A stretch of 64,000 nucleotides of DNA. Source: Streptomyces griseoloalbus. Its GTDB lineage: Bacteria > Actinomycetota > Actinomycetes > Streptomycetales > Streptomycetaceae. A program made the translations under genes and the position numbers. The stretch is from contig BMUD01000005.1 of the NCBI GenBank assembly GCA_014650015.1, positions 248,001 through 312,000 of the forward strand. The letters are read 5' to 3'. A model generated the notes under the pieces. The model saw only the letters and a list, made by a program, of their open reading frames with translations, was not told the DNA's origin and did not search any database. Shown in pieces: positions 29,416 to 39,621 of this stretch (position 1 is the stretch's first letter; every line of letters starts with the position of its first letter).

Positions 29416-31778
29416 CACTGGCAGGCCTCGCAGGACTCGGGGTTCTCAAGGGAGCAGGCGACGGCCTCGGGGTCGGCCGGCTGCTGGACGGGCACGGTCG
29501 CGCGCGCCGCGCGGGCGATCCGGGTCGCCGGGCGGGAACGCAGGTAGTACGTGGTCTTCAGGCCCTGCTTCCAGGCGTAGGCGTACATCGAGGAGAGCTT
29601 GCCGATGGTCGGCGTCTCCAGGAACAGGTTCAGCGACTGCGCCTGGTCCAGGAACGGGGTGCGGGCGGCGGCCATGTCGATCAGACCGCGCTGCGGGATC
29701 TCCCACGCCGTGCGGTACAGCCGGCGGGCCTCCTCGGGGATCCAGGCGAAGTCCTGCACCGAGCCGCCCGCCTCGCGCAGCGCCTCACGGGTGCGCGCGT
29801 CCCACACGCCGAGCTGCTTGAGGTCGTTCACCAGGTAGGAGTTGACCTGGAGGAACTCCCCGGACAGCGTCTCGCGCTTGAACAGGTTGGACACCTGCGG
29901 CTCGATGCACTCGTACACGCCCGCGATCGACGCGATCGTGGCGGTGGGCGCGATCGCCAGGAGCAGCGAGTTGCGCATCCCGACGGAGGCGATCCGCGTC
30001 CGCAGCGCCGCCCAGCGCTCCGGCCAGGCCAGGTCCGTGTCGTAGTGGTCCGGGTGCAGCACACCCCGGGCGGTACGGGTCTTCTCCCAGGCGGGCAGCG
30101 GGCCGTCCCGCTCGGCGAGGTCGGCGGACGCCTCGTAGGCGGCGAGCATGATCCGCTCGGCGATCCTGGTGGACAGGGCCCTCGCCCCGGGCGAGTCGAA
30201 GGGCAGGCGCAGCTTGAAGAAGACGTCCTGGAGGCCCATCGCGCCCAGGCCCACCGGGCGCCAGCGGGCGTTGGAGCGGCCCGCCTGCTCGGTCGGGTAG
30301 AAGTTGATGTCCACCACCCGGTCGAGGAAGGTGACGGCCGTGCGGACGGTCGCGTCCAGCCGCTCCCAGTCGATGTCGCCGGCCGCCGGATCGACGAACG
30401 CGCCGAGGTTGACCGAGCCCAGGTTGCAGACCGCCGTCTCCCCGTCGTCGGTGACCTCCAGGATCTCCGTGCAGAGGTTGGAGGAGTGGATGACGTGTCC
30501 CGGCTCGGCGGTCTGGTTGGCCGTGCGGTTGGCGGTGTCCTTGAAGGTCATCCAGCCGTTGCCGGTCTGTGCGAGGGTGCGCATCATGCGGCCGTACAGC
30601 TCGCGGGCCGGGAGCGTCTTCTTCGCCAGGCCCGCTGCCTCGGCGGCCCGGTAGGCCGCCTCGAACTCCTCGCCCCACAGGTCGACCAGTTCGGGCACGT
30701 CCGCCGGGGAGAACAGCGACCACTGCGCGTCGGCGTTCACCCGGCGCATGAACTCGTCCGGCACCCAGTGCGCGAGGTTCAGGTTGTGCGTACGGCGGGC
30801 GTCCTCACCCGTGTTGTCGCGCAGCTCCAGGAACTCCTCGATGTCGGAGTGCCAGGTCTCCAGGTAGACCGCCGCCGCGCCCTTGCGCCGCCCGCCCTGG
30901 TTCACGGCGGCGACCGAGGCGTCCAGCGTCTTCAGGAACGGGACGATGCCGTTGGAGTGCCCGTTGGTGCCGCGGATCAGGGAACCCCGGGAGCGGATGC
31001 GGGAGTAGGCCAGTCCGATGCCGCCGGCGTGCTTGGAGAGACGGGCGACCTGGTGGTAGCGGTCGTAGATCGAGTCCAGCTCGTCCTTGGGGGAGTCGAG
31101 GAGGTAGCAGGACGACATCTGGGGGTGCCGCGTCCCGGAGTTGAACAGCGTGGGGGAGGAGGGCAGGTAGTCCAGGCGGCTCATCAGCCCGTAGAGCCCG
31201 GCGACCTCCTCCACCGAGCGCGCGGTGTCGTCCTCGGCGAGACCGGCGGCGACGCGCAGCATGAAGTGCTGGGGCGTCTCGACGACCTTGCGGGTGACCG
31301 GGTGCCGCAGCAGGTAGCGGCTGTGGAGGGTGCGCAGACCGAAGTAGCCGAAGCGGTCGTCGGCCCGGGTGTCGATCAGCGCGTCGAGGCGCTCCGCGTG
31401 CAGCCGGACGAACGCGGCGGTCCGGTCGGCGATCAGGCCCTCGCGGTGCCCGGTCGCGACGGACTCGGTGAACGACGTGACGCCCTGCGAGGCGGCCTCG
31501 GCGCGGATGCCGATGGTCAGCAGGCGGGCGGCGAGCCGGGAGTAGGCCGGGTCCTCGGAGATGAGCCCGGCCGCCGCCTCGGTGGCCAGCTCCCGCAGCT
31601 CGGCCTCGTCGGCGCGCGCGGACCGGCCGCGCAGCGCGGCGGCGGCGACCCGTCCGGGGTCGGCGTCGGGCAGGTCGGCGGTCAGCTCGGTCAGGGTCCG
31701 CAGCAGCGCGGCACCGGGGCCGTCGCTCTCCTCTGTCACGTCGATCGCTGAAACCGGATCGGCTGGCGCGATGGTCAC
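29415..31778 (-). CDS. nrdA: class Ia ribonucleotide reductase large subunit NrdA
   Basis: A 787-aa R1 protein that reduces ribonucleoside diphosphates. Conserved blocks include SSCYLLDSPKDELDSIYD near residue 220, NLCTEILE and CNLGSVNLGAF in the active-site cysteine region, and IAPTATIASIAGVYECIEP near 620. The C-terminus ends SCEACQ, the CxxC pair that passes electrons from thioredoxin. A canonical ATP-cone is not recognisable in the first 90 residues. GTG 31778 has AGGGAG at seven bases; an in-frame ATG at 31802 would add eight residues. It is controlled by the riboswitch at 31910. Confidence 0.95.
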   Translation of the reverse strand: MTIAPADPVSAIDVTEESDGPGAALLRTLTELTADLPDADPGRVAAAALRGRSARADEAELRELATEAAAGLISEDPAYSRLAARLLTIGIRAEAASQGVTSFTESVATGHREGLIADRTAAFVRLHAERLDALIDTRADDRFGYFGLRTLHSRYLLRHPVTRKVVETPQHFMLRVAAGLAEDDTARSVEEVAGLYGLMSRLDYLPSSPTLFNSGTRHPQMSSCYLLDSPKDELDSIYDRYHQVARLSKHAGGIGLAYSRIRSRGSLIRGTNGHSNGIVPFLKTLDASVAAVNQGGRRKGAAAVYLETWHSDIEEFLELRDNTGEDARRTHNLNLAHWVPDEFMRRVNADAQWSLFSPADVPELVDLWGEEFEAAYRAAEAAGLAKKTLPARELYGRMMRTLAQTGNGWMTFKDTANRTANQTAEPGHVIHSSNLCTEILEVTDDGETAVCNLGSVNLGAFVDPAAGDIDWERLDATVRTAVTFLDRVVDINFYPTEQAGRSNARWRPVGLGAMGLQDVFFKLRLPFDSPGARALSTRIAERIMLAAYEASADLAERDGPLPAWEKTRTARGVLHPDHYDTDLAWPERWAALRTRIASVGMRNSLLLAIAPTATIASIAGVYECIEPQVSNLFKRETLSGEFLQVNSYLVNDLKQLGVWDARTREALREAGGSVQDFAWIPEEARRLYRTAWEIPQRGLIDMAAARTPFLDQAQSLNLFLETPTIGKLSSMYAYAWKQGLKTTYYLRSRPATRIARAARATVPVQQPADPEAVACSLENPESCEACQ

Positions 31779-31885
31779 GTGGGGCTCTCCCTCGCTCGGC
31801 ATGGGGCCTCACGAGGGCAGGGGGCAGCACACGAGCGCACGCGGCGTCGCGTCCACCGGCCCATCCCACGAGGCCCGGACGTCCA

Positions 31886-31912
31886 CGCGCCCGGACCGGA
31901 CGGCCGGGCGCG
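31886..31912 (-). terminator. hairpin below the cobalamin aptamer (possible expression platform)
   Basis: A 9-bp pure-GC stem (CGCGCCCGG with CCGGGCGCG) lies immediately 3' of the aptamer P1 strand in transcription direction and shares one base with it. It could form only when P1 is open or act as an attenuator. There is no U-tract. Confidence 0.4.
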
Positions 31913-32060
31913 CTGTCGGCAGGTCCTCGGACTGACGCCCACGCGCACCGGAATGCGGGCGGGCATGGGTACACCGTTGCGGGACAGTTCCGGATTCGCA
32001 CCGGATTCCCCTGCGGCGACAGCGAGCATGAGCATACATCTTGTGCCAGGCTCCGCCAGC
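31910..32060 (-). ncRNA. cobalamin (B12) riboswitch upstream of nrdAB
   Basis: On the minus strand the leader contains the conserved cobalamin-aptamer core: GGGGAATCCGGTGCGAATCC, then ACTGTCCCGCAACGGTG, then AGTCCGAGGACCTGCC (the B12-box region). P1 is formed by GCTGTCG at 32017-32023 and CGACAGC at 31912-31918. A B12 riboswitch upstream of class Ia nrdABS is established in S. coelicolor, where adenosylcobalamin shuts off this enzyme in favour of the B12-dependent class II reductase. It lies about 130 bases before the nrdA start. Confidence 0.93.
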
Positions 32061-32087
32061 AACCCCATATGTTGTGTCGCGCCGCTC

Positions 32088-32594
32088 TCAGAGCGTCAAC
32101 TCGTAGGTGAGGAGAGTGATGTCGTCCAGGTCCGGCAGAGGGTTCCAGTCGCGCTCGGGGGTGCGGGTGAAACCCAGCCGTTCGTAGATGCGGTGGGCGG
32201 AGCGCATGGTGCGCTGGGTCGACAGCACGATCCGTACGCACCCCTCGACGGCCCGCGCCCGGTCGACGCAGGCCCGCACCAGGGCCTCCCCGGCGCCGCG
32301 CCCCCGGCCGGTGCGGGCGACCGCGAGCATCCGGATCTCAGCCTCGCCGGGCCCGGCGATGTCGGCCATCGGCCCGCCGCCCGGCACGAAGGTCACCCCG
32401 CCCAGCACCGACCCACCCTCCGCGGCGACCAGCACCTCGGCGGCGGCCGCCCGCTTCGCCACGTCCCTGAGCTCGTCGAGGTACGCGTCGCTCTCCCCGA
32501 AGTCGAGCAGTCCGTCCAGCAGATAGGCCCGTGCGGTGATCTCGCCGAGTGCCTCGTACTCGCCGGCCTCCACCGGCCGGATGACGATGTCCAT
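32088..32594 (-). CDS. GNAT-family N-acetyltransferase
   Basis: A 168-aa single-domain GNAT protein. The acetyl-CoA pyrophosphate loop is VARTGRGRGAGEALVRAC near residues 93-110, and the C-terminal SAHRIYERLGFTRTPER block near 137 is typical. Acidic DFGESDAYLDELRDV near 30 contributes to the acceptor site. The substrate is unknown. It is transcribed away from the nrd leader and separated from the upstream symporter by a terminator. Confidence 0.85.
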   Translation of the reverse strand: MDIVIRPVEAGEYEALGEITARAYLLDGLLDFGESDAYLDELRDVAKRAAAAEVLVAAEGGSVLGGVTFVPGGGPMADIAGPGEAEIRMLAVARTGRGRGAGEALVRACVDRARAVEGCVRIVLSTQRTMRSAHRIYERLGFTRTPERDWNPLPDLDDITLLTYELTL

Positions 32595-32624
32595 GAGGGG
32601 AGTCTGCCGGACGGGTACGGCAAC

Positions 32625-32650
32625 GGGCCGCCGGATTCCTCCGGCGGCCC
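32625..32650 (-). terminator. terminator after the symporter operon
   Basis: An 11-bp stem (GGGCCGCCGGA with its perfect complement) and a TTCC loop lie 21 bases beyond the symporter stop on the minus strand and before the GNAT gene. Confidence 0.7.
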
Positions 32651-32670
32651 GCTGCCCGTTGTCCGCGGCG

Positions 32671-34299
32671 TCAGTGCGCGCTGCCCGCCGTGGCCGGCGG
32701 GAGCTCCACCTGGACGCCGGGGTCGCCCGCGTCCGCCGTGTAGTCCTGCGGCTTGGTCTCGTCGATGCCCTCGGGCGCCTTGACGGCCCTCATGACGAAG
32801 GTCAGGACCACCGTCACCAGGACGTTGATCACGAAGGCGGTGAGACCGATGTAGCCGATCTCGCCGATGCCCGGGATCTCCTTCGCCGAGCCACCGAAGT
32901 GCTTCTGCGTCGGCGAGGCCACCCCGTACGCGGCGACCGTGCCGTAGATCATGCCGACCGCCCAGCCGCCGATCAGCGCCCAGCGGTGGAACCAGCGGGT
33001 GAACAGACCGCCCACCAGCGCCGGGAAGGTCTGCAGGATCCAGATGCCGCCCAGCAGCTGGAAGTTGATCGCGACCGTCTTGTCCATGGTCAGGACGAAG
33101 GCCAGCGCGCCCACCTTCACCAGCAGCGAGACCAGCTTGGAGACCTTGGTCTCCTGCGCCGGGGTCGCGTCCGGCTTGATGAAGTCCTTGTAGATGTTGC
33201 GGGTGAACAGGTTGGCCGCCGCGATCGACATGATCGCCGCCGGCACCAGCGCGCCGATGCCGATGGCCGCGAAGGCGATGCCCGCGAACCAGTCAGGGAA
33301 CATGGTCTCGAACAGCTGCGGGATCGCCAGCTGCCCGTTGCTGACCTTGATGCCGGCCGCGATCGCCATGAAGCCGAGCAGCGCCAGCAGACCCAGCATC
33401 AGGGAGTACAGCGGCAGGATCGTGGTGTTGCGGCGGATCACCTCACGGCTGCGCGAGGACAGTGTCGCGGTGATCGAGTGCGGGTACATGAACAGCGCGA
33501 GCGCCGAGCCCAGCGCCAGCGTGGCGTACGTCCACTGGCCCGCCTCGCCGGGCACCAGCGCGCCGCGCGGCGCGCCCGTGGCCGGGTTGGTCTGGCTGTA
33601 CGCCTCGCTCGCCGAGGCGAAGATCTCGTCGAAGCCGCCCAGCTTGATCGGGATGTAGATGATCGCCACCGCGATGACGAGGTAGATCAGCGTGTCCTTC
33701 ACGAACGCGATCAGCGCGGGGGCCCGCAGACCCGACGAGTACGTGTACGCCGCCAGCACACCGAAGGCGATCAGCAGCGGCAGGTCCTTGATGAACCAGT
33801 TGGTGTCCTCGCCGCCGCCGACGCCCATCACGTCCAGCACGGCCTGGATGCCGACCAGCTGGAGCGCGATGTACGGCATCGTCGCCAGGATGCCGGTGAC
33901 CGCGACGGCCAGCGACAGCCCCTTCGAGCCGAACCGGCCGCGCACGAAGTCGGACGTCGTCACATAGCCGTGCTTGTGCGACACCGACCACAGCCGGGGC
34001 AGGAAGGTGAAGATCAGGGGGTACACCAGGATCGTGTACGGCACCGCGAAGAAGCCGGCCGCGCCCGCCGCGTAGATCGCCGCCGGCACGGCCACGAAGG
34101 TGTACGCGGTGTACAGGTCGCCGCCGAGCAGGAACCAGGTGACCCAGGTGCCGAAGGACCGCCCGCCCAGACCCCACTCGTCGAGGCTGTTCTCGTTCTC
34201 GGCCTTGCGCCAGCGCGCGGCCATGAAGCCCATCACCGTGACCAGCAGGAAGAAGAAGATGAAGACGGCGAGTGCCACGCCGTTCACGCCGTCGTTCAC
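32671..34299 (-). CDS. sodium:solute symporter (SSS family), MctP-like
   Basis: A 542-aa protein with about 13 transmembrane helices, starting LAVFIFFFLLVTVMGFMAA. The SSS-family landmarks GGRSFGTWVTWFLLGGDLYTAY near residue 47, the YTYSSGLRAPALIAFVKD segment and GIGALVPAAIMSIAAANLFTRN near 345 (the sodium-binding helix) are present. Similar actinobacterial transporters take up monocarboxylates, but the substrate cannot be deduced. GTG 34299 overlaps the preceding small membrane gene (GTGA), so the two form a transporter pair. Confidence 0.88.
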   Translation of the reverse strand: MNDGVNGVALAVFIFFFLLVTVMGFMAARWRKAENENSLDEWGLGGRSFGTWVTWFLLGGDLYTAYTFVAVPAAIYAAGAAGFFAVPYTILVYPLIFTFLPRLWSVSHKHGYVTTSDFVRGRFGSKGLSLAVAVTGILATMPYIALQLVGIQAVLDVMGVGGGEDTNWFIKDLPLLIAFGVLAAYTYSSGLRAPALIAFVKDTLIYLVIAVAIIYIPIKLGGFDEIFASASEAYSQTNPATGAPRGALVPGEAGQWTYATLALGSALALFMYPHSITATLSSRSREVIRRNTTILPLYSLMLGLLALLGFMAIAAGIKVSNGQLAIPQLFETMFPDWFAGIAFAAIGIGALVPAAIMSIAAANLFTRNIYKDFIKPDATPAQETKVSKLVSLLVKVGALAFVLTMDKTVAINFQLLGGIWILQTFPALVGGLFTRWFHRWALIGGWAVGMIYGTVAAYGVASPTQKHFGGSAKEIPGIGEIGYIGLTAFVINVLVTVVLTFVMRAVKAPEGIDETKPQDYTADAGDPGVQVELPPATAGSAH

Positions 34300-34562
34300 C
34301 GCGACGCACCGCCCTTCGAGGCCGAGCGGGCGCGCTGGTCACGCTGCCAGAGCTTGTACGCGACCATCGTCAGCACCGTCGAGATCAGCACCCACAGCAT
34401 CTGGTACCAGTAGAAGAACGGGATGCCGATGACGGTGGGATCGGTCTTCGCGTACGAACCGACCCACAGCATCGCCACGAACGGTGCGACGAGACAGAGG
34501 GCGATGACGACGCGCATGGGCGTCACCACCGGCCCTCCTCTGGTTTCTGGGGCTTGTGACAT
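34296..34562 (-). CDS. DUF3311 small membrane protein, symporter partner
   Basis: An 88-aa protein with two transmembrane helices (VVIALCLVAPFVAMLWVGSYA and PFFYWYQMLWVLISTVLTMVAY), a FFYWYQ motif typical of DUF3311, and a basic C-terminus. DUF3311 genes regularly precede SSS symporters and are thought to be accessory subunits. It overlaps the symporter start by four bases. ATG 34562 is preferred to an upstream in-frame start at 34583. Confidence 0.82.
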   Translation of the reverse strand: MSQAPETRGGPVVTPMRVVIALCLVAPFVAMLWVGSYAKTDPTVIGIPFFYWYQMLWVLISTVLTMVAYKLWQRDQRARSASKGGASR

Positions 34563-34779
34563 CTGACGGCTCCGTCCCCTCACTGATCACCGGCGGTAAT
34601 GCGCAGGAAATGTAGTCAGGGTGCGGCGTGGCCGTAACCCCTCGTCCGCATAGCGGTATCCAGGCGCCGCTCAACCGAGAGGCAACAGCAACGAAAACCC
34701 TGTCAACCGCCCGCTTCGTCGGCATTTGCGGACTCGGTCCGGCGGGACTGCTTCGGGTCAGTCCGGGATCAGTGCGGGA

Positions 34780-36487
<1,708 letters not shown>

Positions 36488-36524
36488 GGTGGGCCTGCCG
36501 ATCTTCAGGAGGACTCGACTCATG

Positions 36525-36536
36525 TGGTTTAGACCA
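36525..36536. promoter_or_regulatory. DasR responsive element upstream of nagB
   Basis: TGGTTTAGACCA, one mismatch from the dre core, lies 38 bases before the nagB start, in promoter position. Confidence 0.75.
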
Positions 36537-36674
36537 ATCCCAATCTAACAGAGCGGTGCCCTCCCTCCCAGGCGAACAGCCGGGCGCCTTTGTCCGGCGC
36601 CCGCTGTCACATGCGCTGCCGGTGGCCGGCCGGCGAGCGGTCAGGGTGGCCGAGCGGCGAGGAGGGCGGGTGAG

Positions 36675-37039
36675 GAGCTGACGGCCCGGGCCGCCGTCGA
36701 GCGGACGCTGCGGGAGGCCGCCACCGCGTACGCCGCACCGGCCGTCCGCGCGGCTGCCTCGTCGCCCACGCCGCCGTGAACTGCTCGGCCCCGAGGTGGA
36801 GCGGTCACTGCGAGGGGCGCGTGGCCGGGATCGAAGCGGTGGAGAGCCGGATCCGGGCCGACGTCGCCGCCGGAGCGCTGTCCGCGGACACCGGCGCCGC
36901 CCTGCTCGCCCGGCACGCGGGGGCGATCCCTCAGGGCATGTCGCGGCAGGCGCGGGACGGCGCGGCCCGGGAGGTGCCGGACGGGCTCGCTCACATCGTC
37001 ATGGCCGTCCGGCCCCGTACGGGCACGCGCAGGGGTTAG
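36675..37039 (+). pseudogene. TetR-family regulator remnant (C-terminal half, frameshifted)
   Basis: Three reading frames in succession spell the C-terminal domain of a TetR protein: ELTARAAVERTLREAATAY, then GRPRGCLVAHAAVNCSAP (the GRPRGCL motif is typical of this class), then VAGIEAVESRIRADVAAGAL through LARHAGAIPQGMSRQARDG. At least two frame changes occur near 36745 and 36800-36815. The N-terminal DNA-binding domain is missing. It is therefore an old truncated gene copy; no promoter is needed to explain it. Confidence 0.65.
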
Positions 37040-37365
37040 GCTGCGTGCCGGACGCCCGTGGGTCCGTGCGTACGACAACGTGACAACAAAGAAAGCGTCA
37101 CACGCATTTACACGGGTAGTGGTCTAGTCCACAATGCGTAACAGGGCACACAAGCCTGCCTTCCCCGCACAGGAAGGCGGACCGAGGATCCGGAGCTCTC
37201 TGCCCTGACTGCCCCGGTTCCTCATCCCTCGGCCGACCGGGACCGCACACCCCGCGGCCGATGTTGCTCCGGGCTGCGGTGCCGGGAGGGTTGAGGGTCC
37301 CTCTCAGGCGCCGCGGCCCGCGGGTGTTTCCGGGGCGGCACCGGCCCCCGGGTACGCTCGCTGAC
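37040..37365. other. intergenic region before the sensor kinase
   Basis: No gene is supported here. It contains a very good DasR operator at 37118-37133. It also has a TACGCT hexamer at 37352-37357 that, placed nine bases before GTG 37366, fits a -10 element for a leaderless kinase transcript. Confidence 0.45.
37118..37133. promoter_or_regulatory. orphan DasR responsive element
   Basis: AGTGGTCTAGTCCACA is close to the full 16-bp dre palindrome. It lies 233 bases before the sensor kinase and is not adjacent to any aminosugar gene on either strand. Confidence 0.7.
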
Positions 37366-38841
37366 GTGCCCTCCATGAACGAACTCGTACGCCAGCACAC
37401 CGCCCTCGACGACACCGACCTCGAGTGGCTTCATCTGCTGGTCTCGGAGTGGCAGCTGCTCTCCGACCTCTCCTTCGCCGACCTGGTCCTGTGGGTCCCC
37501 ACCCGCGACGGCACCCGCTATGTGTCCGTCGCCCAGATGCGGCCCAACACCGGGCCCACCTCGTACCAGGACGACATGGTCGGCCACCTCGTCCCCCGCG
37601 GACGCCGGCCCATGCTGGACGCGGCGCTGGACGAGGGCCGCATCGTGCGCGAGGGCGACCCGGAGTGGCGCGAGGAGGTTCCCGTACGGGTCGAGTCCAT
37701 CCCCGTACGGCGAGAGGGGCGCGTCCTCGGTGTCATCGCGCGCAACACCAACCTCCTCACCGTGCGCACGCCGAGCCGGCTGGAGCTCACCTATCTCCAG
37801 AGCGCCTCGGACCTCGCCCAGATGATCGCGGCCGGTTCGTTCCCGTTCGCGAACCAGCAGCTCGAGATGGACGCCTCGCCCCGCGTCGGCGACGGGCTGA
37901 TCCGGCTCGACGCCGACGGCCTCGTCCAGTACGCCTCCCCGAACGCCCTGTCCGCCTACCACCGCATGGGTCTCGCCGCCGACCTGGTGGGCCATCACCT
38001 CGGCCGCACCACCGCCGAACTGGCCCCCTCCCGCGGGCCGGTGGACGAGGCGCTGGCCAAGGTCGCCAGCGGCTGGGCGCCGCGCGAGTTCGAGATCGAG
38101 GCCCATGACGGAGTGATCCAGTTCCGGGCGATCCCGCTCAAACCGAAGGGGACGCGCATCGGCTCGCTGGTCCTGCTCCGTGACGTCACCGAACTTCGCC
38201 GCCGCGAACGCGAGTTGATCACCAAGGACGCGACCATCCGGGAGATCCACCACCGGGTGAAGAACAACCTCCAGACGGTGGCGGCGCTGCTGCGCCTCCA
38301 GGCCCGCCGTATCGAGTCCGAGCGCGGCCGCGAGGCGTTGGAGGAGGCCGTGCGGCGGGTCGGGTCGATCGCGATCGTGCACGAGACGCTCTCCCAGAAC
38401 CTGGACGAGCGGGTGGAGTTCGACGAGATCGCCGACCGCGTCCTCGCGATGGTCGCCGAGATCTCCCCGGGCAAGGTCACCGGCCGGCGCACGGGCCGCT
38501 TCGGCATTCTCGACGCCGAGGTCGCCACCCCGCTGTCGATGGTGCTGACCGAGGTCCTGCAGAACGCTTTGGAGCACGGCTTCGGTGAGGGAGAGACCGG
38601 CACCGTCGAGGTGTCCGCGGTCCGCGGCGGCACCACGAAGGAGGCCCGCCTGCTCGTCACCGTTCAGGACGACGGCGTGGGTCTGCCCGAGGGATTCGAT
38701 CCGCACACCGCGGGCAACCTCGGCCTGCAGATCGTACGGACCCTGGTGGAAGGCGAGTTGGGCGGCACCTTCGACATGGTCCCGGCCCCGGACCGGGGGA
38801 CCAGGGTGATCCTCGACATTCCGGTGCCGTCGGACACGTAG
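37366..38841 (+). CDS. cytosolic sensor histidine kinase (PdtaS-like, HisKA_2)
   Basis: A 491-aa soluble kinase. A GAF-like domain spans about 25-160, a PAS domain about 165-275 (GDGLIRLDADGLVQYASPNAL), and the HisKA_2 dimerisation helix follows with the phospho-acceptor at H295/H296 (IREIHHRVKNNLQ). The HATPase domain has LTEVLQNALEHGF (N-box) and DDGVGLP/GNLGLQI boxes. No membrane segment is present. This architecture matches actinobacterial PdtaS, which signals through an ANTAR-domain RNA-binding regulator; none is adjacent. GTG 37366 is favoured as a probable leaderless start. A terminator follows. Confidence 0.88.
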   Translation: MPSMNELVRQHTALDDTDLEWLHLLVSEWQLLSDLSFADLVLWVPTRDGTRYVSVAQMRPNTGPTSYQDDMVGHLVPRGRRPMLDAALDEGRIVREGDPEWREEVPVRVESIPVRREGRVLGVIARNTNLLTVRTPSRLELTYLQSASDLAQMIAAGSFPFANQQLEMDASPRVGDGLIRLDADGLVQYASPNALSAYHRMGLAADLVGHHLGRTTAELAPSRGPVDEALAKVASGWAPREFEIEAHDGVIQFRAIPLKPKGTRIGSLVLLRDVTELRRRERELITKDATIREIHHRVKNNLQTVAALLRLQARRIESERGREALEEAVRRVGSIAIVHETLSQNLDERVEFDEIADRVLAMVAEISPGKVTGRRTGRFGILDAEVATPLSMVLTEVLQNALEHGFGEGETGTVEVSAVRGGTTKEARLLVTVQDDGVGLPEGFDPHTAGNLGLQIVRTLVEGELGGTFDMVPAPDRGTRVILDIPVPSDT

Positions 38842-38850
38842 CGGACAGCA

Positions 38851-38882
38851 AAAGGCCCCGGACCGAATGACGGTCCGGGGCT
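38851..38882 (+). terminator. terminator after sensor kinase
   Basis: GCCCCGGACCG pairs perfectly with CGGTCCGGGGC (11 bp) around an AATGA loop, ten bases after the stop and preceded by an A-run, so it may work in both directions with wblE. Confidence 0.75.
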
Positions 38883-39046
38883 GATGCTCGTTGCTTCGGG
38901 GTCCCCCTGCTCGAGCGGAGTCGAGACCTCGGGGAAAACCGCGCGCTGCGGGCTCGGGGGCGGGAGATGCGTACGCGCTGTCTACGGAGTAATACCGTCA
39001 GGCACACGCGCCGCCAAGCTCAGGCTGTCCAGTAGGGGCGGGGTTG

Positions 39047-39304
39047 TCAGGCGGAGGCCTGACGAGCCCGGTTGCGGGCGGCGCGGCGCTTCATCGCACG
39101 ACGCTCGTCCTCGCTGAGACCACCCCAGACGCCGGAGTCCTGACCGGACTCGAGCGCCCACTGCAGGCACTGCTCCATGACAGGGCAGCGACGGCAGACG
39201 GCCTTGGCTTCCTCGATCTGCAGCAGCGCGGGACCGGTGTTGCCGATGGGGAAGAAGAGCTCGGGGTCTTCCTCGCGGCAAACGGCGTTGTGACGCCAGT
39301 CCAT
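39047..39304 (-). CDS. wblE: WhiB-family iron-sulphur regulator WblE
   Basis: An 85-aa WhiB-like protein. The four cluster ligands are C9, C37, C40 and C46 (CREEDPELFFP, AVCRRCPVMEQC). The GVWGGLSEDERRAMKRR block after them contains the G(V/I)WGG turn and basic DNA-interaction tail. The length, tail RRAARNRARQ and position next to a sensor kinase match WblE, one of the wbl genes conserved across actinobacteria and the relative of mycobacterial WhiB1. The start is ATG 39304 with AGGAGAGG-like sequence upstream. Confidence 0.93.
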   Translation of the reverse strand: MDWRHNAVCREEDPELFFPIGNTGPALLQIEEAKAVCRRCPVMEQCLQWALESGQDSGVWGGLSEDERRAMKRRAARNRARQASA

Positions 39305-39621
39305 GGCTGCTACCTCTCCTTGGTATTACTGCACGTGCTTGTGAATGTGAACGCTTTCACGAATCCCCCAACAAGTGAAGGGCCGACCGCCAGGTTCGCT
39401 GGCGTGGTCCTTGGGTTTGAAGAGGGGTTCCGGTGATCTGTGGAGGCTGGTGTTGCGGGCCGTCCCGATCGCCATGTAGAGACTCGCAAACCTCGGCGAC
39501 GGATACAACCCCTACCGGAAAGTTTTTTTTGATTCTTCGGTGTCGACTAGGTCACAGCCGTACTTCCATGGGGTGGACCCTGGCCTAAACGTTCGAGTGA
39601 AAGGACTTTGGCCCTTTCTGC
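39305..39621. other. wblE upstream region
   Basis: There is no gene in these 317 bases. The segment is AT-rich for this genome, includes an eight-T run near 39520, and holds the palindrome described at 39347. It serves wblE on the minus strand; the lipid-kinase gene ends at its right border. Confidence 0.4.
39347..39360. promoter_or_regulatory. GTGAA-N4-TTCAC palindrome upstream of wblE
   Basis: GTGAACGCTTTCAC is an inverted repeat 43 bases before the wblE start. Spacing suggests an operator or activator site; the binding protein is unknown. Confidence 0.35.

Noticed and set aside
31775-32068. 97-codon minus-strand frame over the nrd leader
   Set aside because: It lies across the cobalamin riboswitch, whose conserved bases explain the sequence better.
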